A stretch of DNA of 64,000 bases from Choristoneura fumiferana (taxonomy: Eukaryota > Arthropoda > Insecta > Lepidoptera > Tortricidae), in the NCBI RefSeq assembly GCF_025370935.1, contig NC_133492.1, positions 13,683,020 through 13,747,019 of the forward strand, written 5' to 3'. The notes under the pieces are model-generated. The model was given only the letters and a program-made list of their open reading frames with translations. It ran no database searches and was not told where the DNA came from. This document shows positions 54,863-64,000 of this stretch, in pieces. The first letter of the stretch is position 1; each line of letters opens with the position of its first letter. The position numbers were made by a program, and so were the translations under genes.

Positions 54863-55175
54863 TATCATCATCATCATCATCCCAGCCTATATACGTCCCA
54901 CTGCTGGGCACAGGCCTCCTCTCAGAACAAGAGGGCTTGGGCCATAGTTCCCACGCAGGCCCAGTGCAGATTGGGAACTTCACACGCACCATTGAATTGC
55001 TTCGCAGGTTTGTGCAGGTTTCCTCACGATGTTTTCCTTCACCGTAGCTCGTGGTAAAATTCAAATGTAATTCCGCACATGAATTTCGAAAAACTCAGAG
55101 GTGCGAGCCGGGGTTTGAACCCACGACCCTCTGCTTGAGAGGCGATAGGTCAAACCATTAGGCCACCACGGCGAT
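54863..55175 (-). mobile_element. SINE-B, full length with 12-bp TSD
   Basis: ATGACTCTTATT is present at 54851-54862 and 55176-55187. On the minus strand the element runs from GCCGTGGTGGCCTAATGGTT, TGACCTATCGCCTCTCAAGC, AGAGGGTCGTGGGTTCAAAC, GGCTCGCACCTCTGAGTTTT, GAAGGAAAACATCGTGAGGA and GTGAAGTTCCCAATCTGCAC to GTGCCCAGCAGTGGGACGTA and a (GAT)n tail. It is the best SINE-B copy in the window and the only full-length one with a perfect TSD. Confidence 0.9.
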
Positions 55176-55360
55176 ATGACTCTTATTACAGTGCAGATAT
55201 TCTTTATTAAGCACCATGTAAGTTAACATAATTACAACGACTAAATGCAGCAATAGGCGGTCTTATTATTTGAAAACTACGTCTTCCAGACACCCATTTC
55301 GCTATAGAAACTATTACAAATACTTTTATTAGTGTTGCCTCTCGAAATTATTATTCAACT

Positions 55361-55680
55361 AGCCCTTACCCAAAATTGAAAATACAAACTGAAATATAGA
55401 TGCACAGAAAAACCAGAAAAATAAGACCATCACTGGGAATCGAACCCAGGTCCTCGGTATTCCGTACCGCGTGATATACCGCTACACCACTGATGGTACG
55501 CAATTCCGAGGACCTGGGTTCCATTCCCAGTGATGGTCTTATTTTTCTGGTTTTTCTGTGCATCTATATTTCAGTTTGTATTTTCAATTTAGGTTTTACG
55601 GGATGACCGTAAAAGTAAAAATTTGGAATGGAAATAAAAAATACAAAAAGATTCCAAAAAAACAATCTTAGCCCTTACCC
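55361..55680 (+). mobile_element. Hairpin-tRNA retroposon, copy 3 (extended hairpin)
   Basis: AGCCCTTACCC flanks the unit exactly (55361-55371, 55670-55680). Here the arms reach into the tRNA-like part: 55373-55467 and 55496-55590 are inverted 95-base repeats with three mismatches around a 28-base loop. The left arm therefore carries GGAATCGAACCCAGG (reversed B box) and the right arm GGGTTCCATTCCCAG (B box with one change). The 3' tail AGGTTTTACGGGATGACCGT ... AACAATCTT equals copy 1. The minus-strand tRNA-like segment is the complete one. Confidence 0.85.
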
Positions 55681-56861
55681 GCCGCTTTATTCTCAAGGCT
55701 GCGCTGCCGTTGATGCCGAACGTTTCGATTTTAGCTCGCTCGTCTTGCGCTCGCTTCGCGAGATGATCACCTTTTACGTTCGCGTATTCGTACTTACGTA
55801 TTTTTTGTTAGATATAGTTGTAAATTAGTGGTGTATAAGTATAGTGTAATAGTTTCGTGCAAGGACACATAAAAAAATAATAGATACCTACCTACCTATA
55901 AACAATATAGTTATAGTATTATGTGTAAGTAAACATGAGTAGTATGTATACAGTCGCCATCACCATTCCGGCGAATTTATAAATAATATTTTTAAATTTA
56001 GTATAATAATAATAATATAACGGCTAAGAATCTGTCTGGTTTCTCTAGACACAGACATTAGACAATTTTAAGTTAACTTTCGTACTAAAATTATTTGCCG
56101 GTAGGTAATTAATCTAAAATATACTTCGACAACCCTAAGCGTCCGCTCCGGAGTAGGCAGTTAAGTCTCCTAAAGGGTCGAAGTGAACCTACTTGTCCTC
56201 TTTTACTATGGCTTAGATCCCGTAAAAAATTCGGTAAACAGTAATAAACACACGCACGCACACACACACTCCCAAACTTTCGCATTATTTTATTATGTTA
56301 GCAGGATTCAGTAGCGTGGAATGAATATTTTCATTAGGTAACCCCGACACTAAGAGATGCGCGAGTTAGTAGACTGTCTTCGTTAGCAGCTTTGCCATTA
56401 TTGTCATCACTAAATTCACTAAACAATTTAGGCAATCTGGTGAGAATCGAGTTGTTACGATGCCACGCCGCTGGTAAGGTTGTCACCTACCCTTTTCATG
56501 GCCACACAACTTCCATTCCCAATTTTTTTCTACAGTTATGAGCACGCGACACAGCTGAAACTAATAGTATCCCTGCATAGTTAACATCAGGTTCTGGAAT
56601 TCAATAAACCGGTCTGTATCGGTCTGTATTCTCGCCTCGTTACTAATGCAACGGTCTCCCTGAAGTTTGTCTAAGGCTCGTGATTACGTTTCCATTTGGA
56701 CTCCCAGGACACAGGCACAGGCATGTCGCTCTAATATGTTTAAGACACAGACACCGGCAGCTCACACAAATTGATACCGGGCACGATACAGGCCTTTGTT
56801 AATCACATCTATTACTAAGTATAGGAAATAATCCTACAGTTTCATTTTAGTGTATATTTTT
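55681..56861. other. No gene recognised
   Basis: Short frames only; a few (CA)-rich bases at 56255. Confidence 0.45.
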
Positions 56862-57140
56862 AACCCCAACGCAAAAAGAGGGGTGTTTTAAATTCATAAT
56901 CAAAATAATTTATTTAAATAGAGTCGTATCAGATATTTATGCACGCTTGTTGTGTCAGCTATTTGTGCTGGTGACTGTTTAAACTAACTCTAGCATCACT
57001 TAAATCTATCACATAAGTTTGGCGCCAATGTCTGTCTGTGGCAACGTAACTCTCAAACCGTTGAACCGCTTTCGATGCAGTTTTTATGTGAAAGCGAATT
57101 TTCTTGCGGTAGTTCTTAGTTCTAGTTAAGCGAAAACTCA
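56862..57140 (-). repeat. Family C repeat, interrupted
   Basis: TTTTTAACCCCAACGCAAAA, AGAGGGGTGTTTT at the left, then unrelated sequence, then CAAACCGTTGAACCGCTTTC and TTGCGGTAGTTCTTAG in the order of the family. Confidence 0.45.
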
Positions 57141-57160
57141 AAAACTCGTCGAAATATGTA

Positions 57161-57573
57161 TGTATCCTACCCGTTCTAACCTATGGTGCACAAACGTGAT
57201 CTCTGACCGAAAACCAGAAGTCTAAGCTTAAGGTTTGCCAGAGAGCGATGGAGCGCAGCATACTAGGTGTAAAAAGAACAGATAGAATCCGAAACACTAT
57301 GCTGCGCTCAAAAACACGTATAGCCGACGTTGTGAAAGAGACTGCTAAGCTGAAGTGGGACTGGGCTGGACACGTCTGTCGCATGCACACACCGAGGTTG
57401 GCTCACACAGTCACTTGGTGGGCACCGGAGGACGGCCATCACAGACCGAGAAGGAGATGGCGGGACGATTTAGACGCGTATGCAAGGGAGTAGCCTGACA
57501 TTGCGCTGGGGAAGTGTGGAGATCAAAGAGGAGAGGCCTTTGCCCAGCAGTGGGACACTATTGTAGACTAGTA
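57161..57573 (+). pseudogene. RTE-type LINE reverse transcriptase, C-terminal remnant
   Basis: A single frame reads CILPVLTYGAQT, stop, SLTENQKSKLKVCQRAMERS, ILGVKRTDRIRNTMLRSKTR, IADVVKETAKLKWDWAGHVC, RMHTPRLAHTVTWWAPEDGH, HRPRRRWRDDLDAYARE, stop, PDIALGKCGDQRGEAFAQQW, D. LTYG..T.SLT, Q.AMERS.LG, R.....RS.T.I.D......LKW.WAGHV.RM and RP.RRW.DDLD..A are the hallmark order of the RTE-clade RT thumb/C-terminus. Two in-frame stops show it is inactive. The catalytic RT motifs and endonuclease are missing upstream (5' truncation). The end, GGCCTTTGCCCAGCAGTGGG, is the tail shared with SINE-B. Confidence 0.85.
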
Positions 57574-57874
57574 AAAAAAAAGTATCTCTTAGTTATGTTT
57601 GATAAAAAATCGGGTCTTGCCGTTTTTGAGAAATTGAACTTTGAAATTACAATTTCGGGGGGTGTTTTTTGCTTTGCTAGCAAGTTTGTATGGCAGCCGA
57701 CGCTAAATGAACTAATCTTTAGTCGTTACTGATTACGACCGGGTCCCTCGCTGCCGTATCCAAGTATTTACATTTTTAAACAAAAGAAGCAGGACTTTAC
57801 CGACATAGTTAAAAATAATACGTATGTTATCTACAGGTATACGAGTATGTAGAGCTTGGGCTCCGAATTTGATG

Positions 57875-58462
57875 TTTTTAGGGTTCCGTACCTAGAAAGG
57901 AAAAAAACGGAAATCTTATAAGATCACTTTGTAGTCCGTCTGTCAATCCGTCTGTCAAGAACCTTTTTCTCAGGAACGCGTGGAGGTATCAAGCTGAAAT
58001 TTATATCAAATATACAGGTCTACTGTCCCTTGGAGCTGCGAAACAATCAAACATCTAAGCCAACGCAATCAAAAGATAAAGCCGTTTATGCCGCGAATTT
58101 TCGAAACTCGCAATGGAATCAAAACCTACAGTGCCCTTAGTGTAAGTTTTCGGTTACAAAATACGTCTCGATCGCGTTCGCGTTAAAATCTCAATTCGTA
58201 TAGAATCACGAACAGCGCCTCTAGCGGAACGTTTGCGATGTTCGTATTTCCATACAAATTGAGATTTTACCGCGAACGCGATCGAGACGTACCTATTTTG
58301 TAACCGAAAAATGTCACTAAGGGTACACTTCTTCGAAAACTCAGAATCTTGAAAATTGCTACGAAGCAACGTCTTACCTATAGCACAGATAAAGGAAAAA
58401 TTAAGAAAAAATATTCGGAACCCTCGGTGCGCGAGTCCTGACTCGCACTTGGCCGGTTTTTT
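57875..58462 (+). repeat. GGTACGGAACCC-family MITE interrupted by another MITE
   Basis: Left TTTTTAGGGTTCCGTACCTA; right CGGAACCCTCGGTGCGCGAG, TCCTGACTCGCACTTGGCC. The foldback at 58134 lies inside. Confidence 0.7.
58134..58323. mobile_element. Foldback MITE flanked by TG/TA, copy 2
   Basis: CCCTTAGTGTAAGTTTTCGG at the left and CACTAAGGG at the right, with arms through TACGTCTCGATCGCGTTCGC and centre GCGCCTCTAGCGGAACG, as in copy 1 at 22761. The right flank is TA; the left is TG, probably a mutated TA. Confidence 0.8.
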
Positions 58463-58582
58463 CTTGTTCTATGGGTATTTTCTAGAGGTTGTCTCACACA
58501 AATGATATATATAATAAAATAATTTAATAATTATGTAAGTTTAATCCTCAGCTTCACCCACAATAGACATACTACTACTGTC

Positions 58583-59040
58583 AAAAAAACCGGCCAAGAC
58601 CGTGTCGGACACACTCGAAATAGGGTTCCGTAGCCATTTCGAAAAAATTAAGTAATATTCTTCTTAAGGACTTCGTATTTTGTACGGAATATTCCAAGTT
58701 TAGGTTAGGTTAGGTTAGTTATACCTTAGGCTGCTATTTACTCTTAACCTACTCATAATTCTCCAGAAAATTTAACCGTTATAATTTTCCTTGTAAGTTT
58801 GATATACTTACTAACATCCTGAATTTTTTCAAATTTTCCACCCACTGGTTTAGATTTTAGAGGGGGGGACGCTCGATTTTAATGAAAATTTTCACTTTCA
58901 AGTTGAATATTTTGCAAACGCATCACTGAATCGAAAAATCGTTTTAGCAACCCCCTAATGGTTTTGATAGACCTATCCAACGATACCCCACACTACAAGG
59001 TTGGATGAGAAAAAAAATCACCCCCACTATACATACGTTT
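58583..59040 (-). repeat. Large GGGTTCTGTACCC repeat, inverted copy of 9283-9803
   Basis: Starts AAAAAACCGGCCAAGACCGT, TCGGACACACTCGAAATAGG. The interior CCTTGTAAGTTTGATATACT, TCCACCCACTGGTTTAGATT, TCGTTTTAGCAACCCCCTAA and ATCCAACGATACCCCACACT is the complement of the 9-kb copy. TTAGG repeats about four times near 58699-58718, too short to be telomeric. Confidence 0.7.
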
Positions 59041-59353
59041 TTATACGCCAAATTTCACTCTACTAAGTGTGCAAACATCTTCTCAAACTCAATAATTAAT
59101 AATAAGTAAGAAGTAGGTAGTACACTACTCAAAAAAATAGTTTCGTTAAAACGTCAATGCTAACAAATTAAATTCTTTGTTACATATTCCTTGTCTGAAA
59201 ATGATTTTATTAATACAAAATATCACAATACAAATACTTTTCATTCAATTAAATGTCTTCCGATAAAAACGTGAACGTGTTTTTGATTTCATTTCACCGA
59301 TGAAAATCAGTGGCCCTTATTTTCCTTTTCCCTGTATAGGAATTATTATTATA

Positions 59354-59453
59354 NNNNNNNNNNNNNNNNNNNNNNNNNNNNNNNNNNNNNNNNNNNNNNN
59401 NNNNNNNNNNNNNNNNNNNNNNNNNNNNNNNNNNNNNNNNNNNNNNNNNNNNN
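59354..59453. other. Assembly gap (100 N)
   Basis: Exactly 100 undetermined bases. The frame spanning it is meaningless. Confidence 1.
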
Positions 59454-60039
59454 AAATTGTTATCGCTGCCCCTAGGAAAGAAATTAAAAACATTGTAGCG
59501 AAGTTATGTATGTACTGTATGTTTTTAACCTTAAAATTCGGCTGGATTAAAAAAAAACGGCTACTGATATATTTCCAAATTTCTAAAAATGAAACAGTAT
59601 AATGCTACATAATAGTTAGTTACGTGACTGATACATAATGCCTTATTATGTACAGCCGCATACATAATTATCTACATGCATATATCATAAGTTTTCTACA
59701 ATACCTATGTACAGAAATACCTGCATTTTCGAGTTTGTGGTATGACTGACAATGACAGCTGTTATAGTTTTTTTTAATTCATAAACAATCTAAGTTTGAC
59801 TCGATTTTGATTCTCAAATCGATTGTAATATTCGAGATTCAAAAGATATATTATGGAACAATGATTTTATTATTGATTGAAATTACAAATCGACTATACT
59901 TAGTTTTTTTTATAACATTAGAAAGAAGGTAATTTTAAATGATCCTGAACAATTCTACAATAATTCATGTCTTCAATATTTTTTTTATTGAAACACACTT
60001 CAAAATAAGTCACAGCAAAATGAAACAATTAGCAAGGAT

Positions 60040-60162
60040 ATATCGCTGCTTAAATACAAAAGGGCCACAAATAAAAAAAAATCATTATTTTTAATGCAAT
60101 AGTTGCACGTTAAATAGCATTTTTTTTTGACTTGTGGCCCTTTTGTATTTAAGCAACGATAT
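60040..60162. mobile_element. 123-bp TIR/foldback element
   Basis: Arms ATATCGCTGCTTAAATACAA, AAGGGCCACAA and the complement, 30 of 31 bases matching, around an AT-rich ~60-base centre. No certain TSD. Confidence 0.8.
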
Positions 60163-60403
60163 GATCATTTATATTCTTTTCATCACTTAAGCTCTGAAAG
60201 TAGGTTGCATTTACTTTGAAATCCGTGTTGTATCTTTAGGGATGTAAGTAAATTAAAAATAGATGGTGCTTTTGTATTCACGAACTGGTAAACAAGAGAT
60301 TGTAATGCGTAATACTTACCTCCAAACCTCCATGCTAACATAATGCTGCTGGCCAGTGCTGGCTGAATGTGCCAAAGCCATGTGCGAGGCCATTTATAAA
60401 AAA

Positions 60404-60450
60404 AATTGGTCAAGTGCGAGTCGGACTCGTACATGAAGGGTTCCGTAAAC
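60404..60450 (-). repeat. GGTACGGAACCC-family right-end fragment
   Basis: TTGGTCAAGTGCGAGTCGGA, CTCGTACATGAAGGGTTCCG. Confidence 0.6.
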
Positions 60451-60469
60451 AGTTCAGTAAAAGTTTTCT

Positions 60470-60740
60470 TAAACTTCTTCTAATATAAGTTTTTTTTTGC
60501 TGACTGTACTTTATGCCCCTGGTTACCAAAGTACCTACTCGTCTAGACGACAAACGAGTCCAAACTGGATGCGGTCGTGTCGTTTATCACAGTGTTCCTA
60601 TGGTCACTCGCTAGCTTTATCATCAGATCAACTCCATGTTATAATAATATTGCATTGTCATCGGATCAACATGTGCGTTTAAATTTCAGCTCAATCGGTT
60701 GAGATATCCACTTCAAATTTGAGTTGAAAGATTCCACCCG
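60470..60740 (+). repeat. Repeat J (GACTGTACTT), copy 1
   Basis: TTTTTTTTTGCTGACTGTAC, TGCATTGTCATCGGATCAAC and TTTCAGCTCAATCGGTTGAG. A second copy at 61260-61510 has GTTGACTGTACTTGCATTGT and TTTCAAGTCGATCGGACCAC. Part is also seen at 7610-7790. Confidence 0.5.
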
Positions 60741-60800
60741 AGCAAACATAGTCCATTCCCTACACTGCAAACATTATAATGCTTTAATAAGTTTTTTATA

Positions 60801-61074
60801 ATTTATTGAATCAGGCGTTTTTGCGGAGGTCCATATCAATGAACTAAAATAATTTCCTTGCTCACCCGCGACCTTTCATAGCTAAGCTTATGCAAAATAT
60901 GCGTGTCATGCAGTTCCTCCACCTCCACACTGTAAGAACAACACAAATCACACAAACCATCTATCACCACCACCACACTACACTGACGCGTTCGAACTCA
61001 ACCAGAGCTCATCTTCAGAGTGACAAACCGTACACCATGCTACCAGTTTAGACTAACGAACCACAACCACCGTT
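60801..61074 (+). repeat. Family F repeat, left end intact
   Basis: ATTTATTGAATCAGGCGTTT, TTGCGGAGGTCCATATCAAT, then the same order as 29845-30116 up to CTAACGAACCACAACCACC, where the right TIR is lost. Confidence 0.75.
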
Positions 61075-61259
61075 TTAACTTGTCACTGTAACCCCCAATA
61101 TACCCACATACGTTTTTGAAACAAAACAAAACTACCACAAAATATTAATAAATTTTTTAACCGTCCTTCAAAACTACCTTGATTTTTATTTATTTACTGT
61201 CAACGCATGTTTTATTAACAAGTTTAATAAGTTTTTGTTAAAAATTTCATTTTTAATAC

Positions 61260-61510
61260 AAGCTTTTTTTGCCGAATGTACTTTTTGTTGACTGTACTTG
61301 CATTGTCGTCTAAACTACATATCTGTACCAAATTTCAAGTCAGTACTATTAACAATTGAGAAGTTCCCTCCTGCAGAGACGATCCTGGCAGGACCACCAA
61401 GATGTCACTACCAGATTATTGTATTGTCACCAAATTTACATAATTATGCCAAATTTCAAGTCGATCGGACCACTGGAAGTGGGTCAAATTTAGCTTCTAA
61501 GATTTGACCC
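61260..61510 (+). repeat. Repeat J, copy 2
   Basis: See copy 1. Ends in ATTTGACCCAAACAAACAAT and an (AAAT)n run. Confidence 0.5.
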
Positions 61511-62154
61511 AAACAAACAATAAATAAATAAATAATGAAACAGGGCAAGCTAAAGAAAAGCTTCTTAAAAATATCGCCGTAAGCACTTGTGCAAGTATTT
61601 CGAATTAAAAAAAAAATTGAATTCTCATCCTCTTTGGTTCTGGCTGTTTGCTACTGAATCCATTGCCCCCAAAAGCGCCGTGCGCGGATCAAAAAAATTA
61701 AATATGTCAACTCTGTTCATTCGCGGGAAATTCGGCGGACTTCGTATGTTGTGTAATTAAATAATAAGAAGCTCGACTAGTGTGAATAATAAATTTGAAA
61801 CTGTATTATAAACCTTGTAAATAGTGTTAAATACTTAGTATGATTTTTTTAGTGTAAAAAACAATAAGTAAACATAGTGATTATACGGTGTGAATTTGGC
61901 GAGCGCTTTATCAAAGTTGGCTTCATTGAGGTTTATGATTCATAAATTGCTTTATTAATTTTGCTCAAAAACGAATAAAAATATATAATATTATCGAAGC
62001 TTTTATAAAACATCAAAATCGCAAACTTAAAAGGTAAATATTCAACCGAAATAGCTAGTCACGTAGTGGCTAATAACGTCTAGCAACCAAAAAACGCTGA
62101 AAAAAACACGTTTCTTGTATGACGACCCCCTTTAATTTGTAACTTTACTTTATT

Positions 62155-62335
62155 TTTAGTATTTGTTGTTATAGCGGCCATAGTAATACATAATCTGTGA
62201 AAATTTCAAGTGTCTAACTTTTACGGCTTCAGAGATAGAGCCCTGTGACAGACGGACAGATAGACAGACAGACAGACAGCGGAGTCTCAGTAATAGGGTC
62301 CCGTTGGCACCCTTTGGGTACGGAACCCTAAAAAC
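62155..62335 (-). repeat. GGTACGGAACCC-family MITE, half copy
   Basis: TTGTTGTTATAGCGGCCATA, CTGTGAAAATTTCAAGTGTC, a GACAGACAGACAGACAGC run, GGCACCCTTTGGGTACGGAA, CCCTAAAAA. Confidence 0.7.
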
Positions 62336-62404
62336 ATAAGACGGTTTGGCGCGATAAATTTACTTCCGCTGTTACAAATTGCGTATACATTTATATTGGT
62401 TTTT

Positions 62405-62550
62405 CTATATTTACTCGCATTTGTGACGAGATGAAAAGTAGTGTTCAACTCGAGTGTAAATGATCAATTACACCCGCGAACTATAAGCACCCCTCGTTCG
62501 CTTCGCGTGCGCCTAAATATTTGGGAGTTATTGATCACTTACAACCCTAG
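62405..62550 (+). repeat. Repeat H, copy 2
   Basis: GAGATGAAAAGTAGTGTTCA, ACTCGAGTGTAAATGATCAA, GCGAACTATAAGCACCCCTC, GTTCGCTTCGCGTGCGCC. Confidence 0.55.
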
Positions 62551-62602
62551 TCAGGGTATCTAGGGAAGTTACGGGTACAATGATTATGAAACAATAAATT
62601 TA

Positions 62603-62905
62603 AAATTTAAAAAACCCCCGACTTAAAAAAACGCCCGAAAAAAAACGCCGACAAAAAAACGCCGCCAAAGAAGACAACTAAAAAGTAAAAAATAATTATG
62701 CACTACCAAGCTGTTGCCCGCGACTTCATCTGCGAAGAATTCGTTTATCCCTATCCCGCCGGGACTATGCTGATTTCCCGCAAAGTTATCCTAAGTTAAT
62801 TTAGTATGAGTACCTAGAATATAAGTATGCATAATTATTTTTTACTTTTTAGTTGTCTTTTTGGCGGCGTTTTTTAAGTCGGGGTTTTTTTAGTTTTAAA
62901 TTTAA
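62603..62905. mobile_element. ~300-bp foldback with AAACCCCCGACTT arms
   Basis: Left arm AAATTTAAAAAACCCCCGAC, TT...AAAAACGCCGCCAAAGAAGA, CAACTAAAAAGTAAAAAATA, ATTATGCA pairs with TGCATAATTATTTTTTACTT, TTTAGTTGTCTTTTTGGCGG, CGTTTTTTAAGTCGGGGTTT. The left arm has extra ACGCC/ACGCCG-type repeats. The spacer holds a CTGTTGCCCGCGACTTCATC piece of the Helitron-like family. The CCCCCGAC core recalls the family C termini. Confidence 0.7.
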
Positions 62906-62959
62906 GTTTTTTTATTTCATGTTTTTTAAACTTTGCACTTATATATTATTTTTTAAAAG

Positions 62960-63395
62960 TGTGTACTAGTGTGTTGGATATACTGGCTGCAGCATCAGCT
63001 CATAGTGTTGCCACCACTGCATTGTATGTAGAATCAAATACTGATCAAAACGAATCAAACACGACACATGTGCTATTATTTTTTCAAGAGTATACTGGTG
63101 TGCTGGATATCCTGCTGCAGCATCAGCTTGTCCTGTTGCCACCACTGCATTGTATGTAGAATCAAATACTGATTAAAACGAATCCAAACATGACATATGT
63201 GCTACTATTTTTAATAGAGTGTACTAGTGTGCTGGATGTCCTGGCTGCAGCATCAGCTCATCCTGTTGCCACCATTGCATTGTATGTAGAATCAAATACT
63301 GATCGAAACGAATCCAAACACGATATATCTGCTATGATTTTATCAAGAGTTTACCTACTAGCATTCTGGATATCCCGGCTGCAGCATCAGGCCGA
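62960..63395 (+). repeat. ~130-bp tandem array, 3.3 units
   Basis: The motif CTGGCTGCAGCATCAGCT or a variant starts at 62983, 63111, 63241 and 63375 (periods 128, 130, 134). TGCATTGTATGTAGAATCAA starts at 63018, 63146 and 63276. Units differ by substitutions and small indels. One frame gives VLDILAAASAHSVATTALYV, ESNTDQNESN in unit 1 and VLDVLAAASAHPVATIALYV, ESNTDRNES in unit 3; unit 2 is frameshifted. It may be a minisatellite or a decayed coding repeat. Confidence 0.8.
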
Positions 63396-63529
63396 GAATT
63401 CCATAATCTTGCATAGTTATATAGCATATATGGGTATTTCAAATTTTAGGTCCCAAATATGTTTGGAAGTAAAGTAAATACCCGTTATGCGTCTAAGATT
63501 CCTACCGCAGCGAACAAAAGAACTGATGA

Positions 63530-63756
63530 TCTTGAAACGGCTGAACCGATTTTGATAAAACATGTCTAACAACCATCGCTAAAAAACCTGCTTTTAAATA
63601 AAAAAAAACCGCATTCAAATCGGTCCACCCGTTTAAGAGCTACGTGCCGCAGACAGACACACAGACAGACACGCAGACAGACACACAGACAGACACACAG
63701 ACAGACACACATAGCGGTCAAACTTATAACACCCCTCTTTTTGCGTCGGGGGTTAA
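63530..63756 (+). repeat. Family C repeat with expanded (CAGACA)n
   Basis: GGCTGAACCGATTTTGATAA, CCGCATTCAAATCGGTCCAC, an ACAGACAGACAC-type run at 63650-63711, AGCGGTCAAACTTATAACAC, GCGTCGGGGGTTAAAA. Confidence 0.7.
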
Positions 63757-63960
63757 AAATACAATGACTCTTTATTGTACCTATACCTAAAATAGTAGGT
63801 AAGCAATACAGAAATACATAGAGAAAAATTACAATGTAAGCAATAGGCGACCTAGTCGCTCAAGAGCGATCTTTTCCAGGCAACCTCAACCAACAACAAT
63901 AGTAGTAGTATTATTAACAATATGACTATTCACCATTTACATAACAAACCTTAAAAAAAT
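63757..63960 (-). mobile_element. LINE 3' UTR fragment
   Basis: AATACAATGACTCTTTATTG, GTAAGCAATACAGAAATACA, AAGCAATAGGCGACCTAGTC, GCTCAAGAGCGATCTTTTCC: the complement of the LINE 3' end at 43930, here uninterrupted. Confidence 0.65.
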
Positions 63961-64000
63961 ATTGCTAGATTGTAGTAACTTACTATAGCGTTGCCACAAA

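Noticed and set aside
58699..58718. Short TTAGG run as an interstitial telomere
   Set aside because: Only about four units inside a dispersed repeat; a telomeric tract would be far longer. The CCTAA pair at 17716 is even shorter.
59300..59602. 100-residue frame across the gap
   Set aside because: It spans 100 undetermined bases and cannot be interpreted.
62960..63395. CRISPR array
   Set aside because: Units are contiguous and similar over the full ~130 bp, with no short conserved repeat separated by unique spacers.

Overview
Eukaryotic, AT-rich, repeat-saturated DNA, most likely from a moth or butterfly (Lepidoptera). The basis is recognition of repeat families, not a gene. These include RTE-type LINE tails ending in (GAT)n, a CR1/Jockey-type LINE with a (TTTGAC)n tail, two tRNA-headed SINE families, short-period DNA repeats with terminal motifs such as GGTACGGAACCC and AACCCCCGAC, and LINE 3' ends close to AATAAAGAGTCATTGTATTG. 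I see no convincing host protein-coding exon, no rRNA and no free-standing tRNA gene. The window reads as intergenic DNA or the inside of a very long intron. A 100-base run of N at 59354-59453 marks an assembly gap.

Layout. 1-9 kb: mostly unassigned sequence with Helitron-like CTAG-ending repeats, degraded RTE tails and terminal-inverted-repeat (TIR) elements (5.8 kb; 7.5-8.4 kb). 9-15 kb: a large repeat that recurs inverted at 58.6 kb, a foldback element, the only clear LINE coding remnant of the left half (10.6 kb, minus strand), RTE tails, and two copies of a shared ~270-bp repeat. 15-25 kb: SINEs, a 30-bp hairpin, a 287-bp MITE, a TA-flanked foldback element and an LTR-like block. 25-38 kb: sparse repeats, then a nested SINE-in-MITE at 31.8-32.4 kb and a 149-codon cysteine-rich ORF at 34 kb that I do not recognise. 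38-46 kb: a MITE with a 9-bp target-site duplication (TSD), more foldbacks and a LINE 3' end with a nested insert. 46-56 kb holds the most informative elements: three copies of a retroposon with a tRNA-like segment inside long inverted arms, and a hAT-like element packed with TAACGTTA palindromes, plus a SINE with a perfect 12-bp TSD. 56-64 kb: an RTE LINE C-terminal pseudogene, nested MITEs, a ~130-bp tandem array and more LINE/MITE ends.

How the parts relate. The window is a record of successive transposition. LINE 3' tails and SINE-B 3' tails share a sequence, suggesting the SINE borrowed LINE machinery. MITEs serve as insertion sites for SINEs and for other MITEs. The strongest candidate for something undescribed is the hairpin-plus-tRNA retroposon at 49.1, 50.1 and 55.4 kb, each copy bounded by its own 9-12 bp direct repeat. 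All family names are from memory of motif patterns; no database search was possible.
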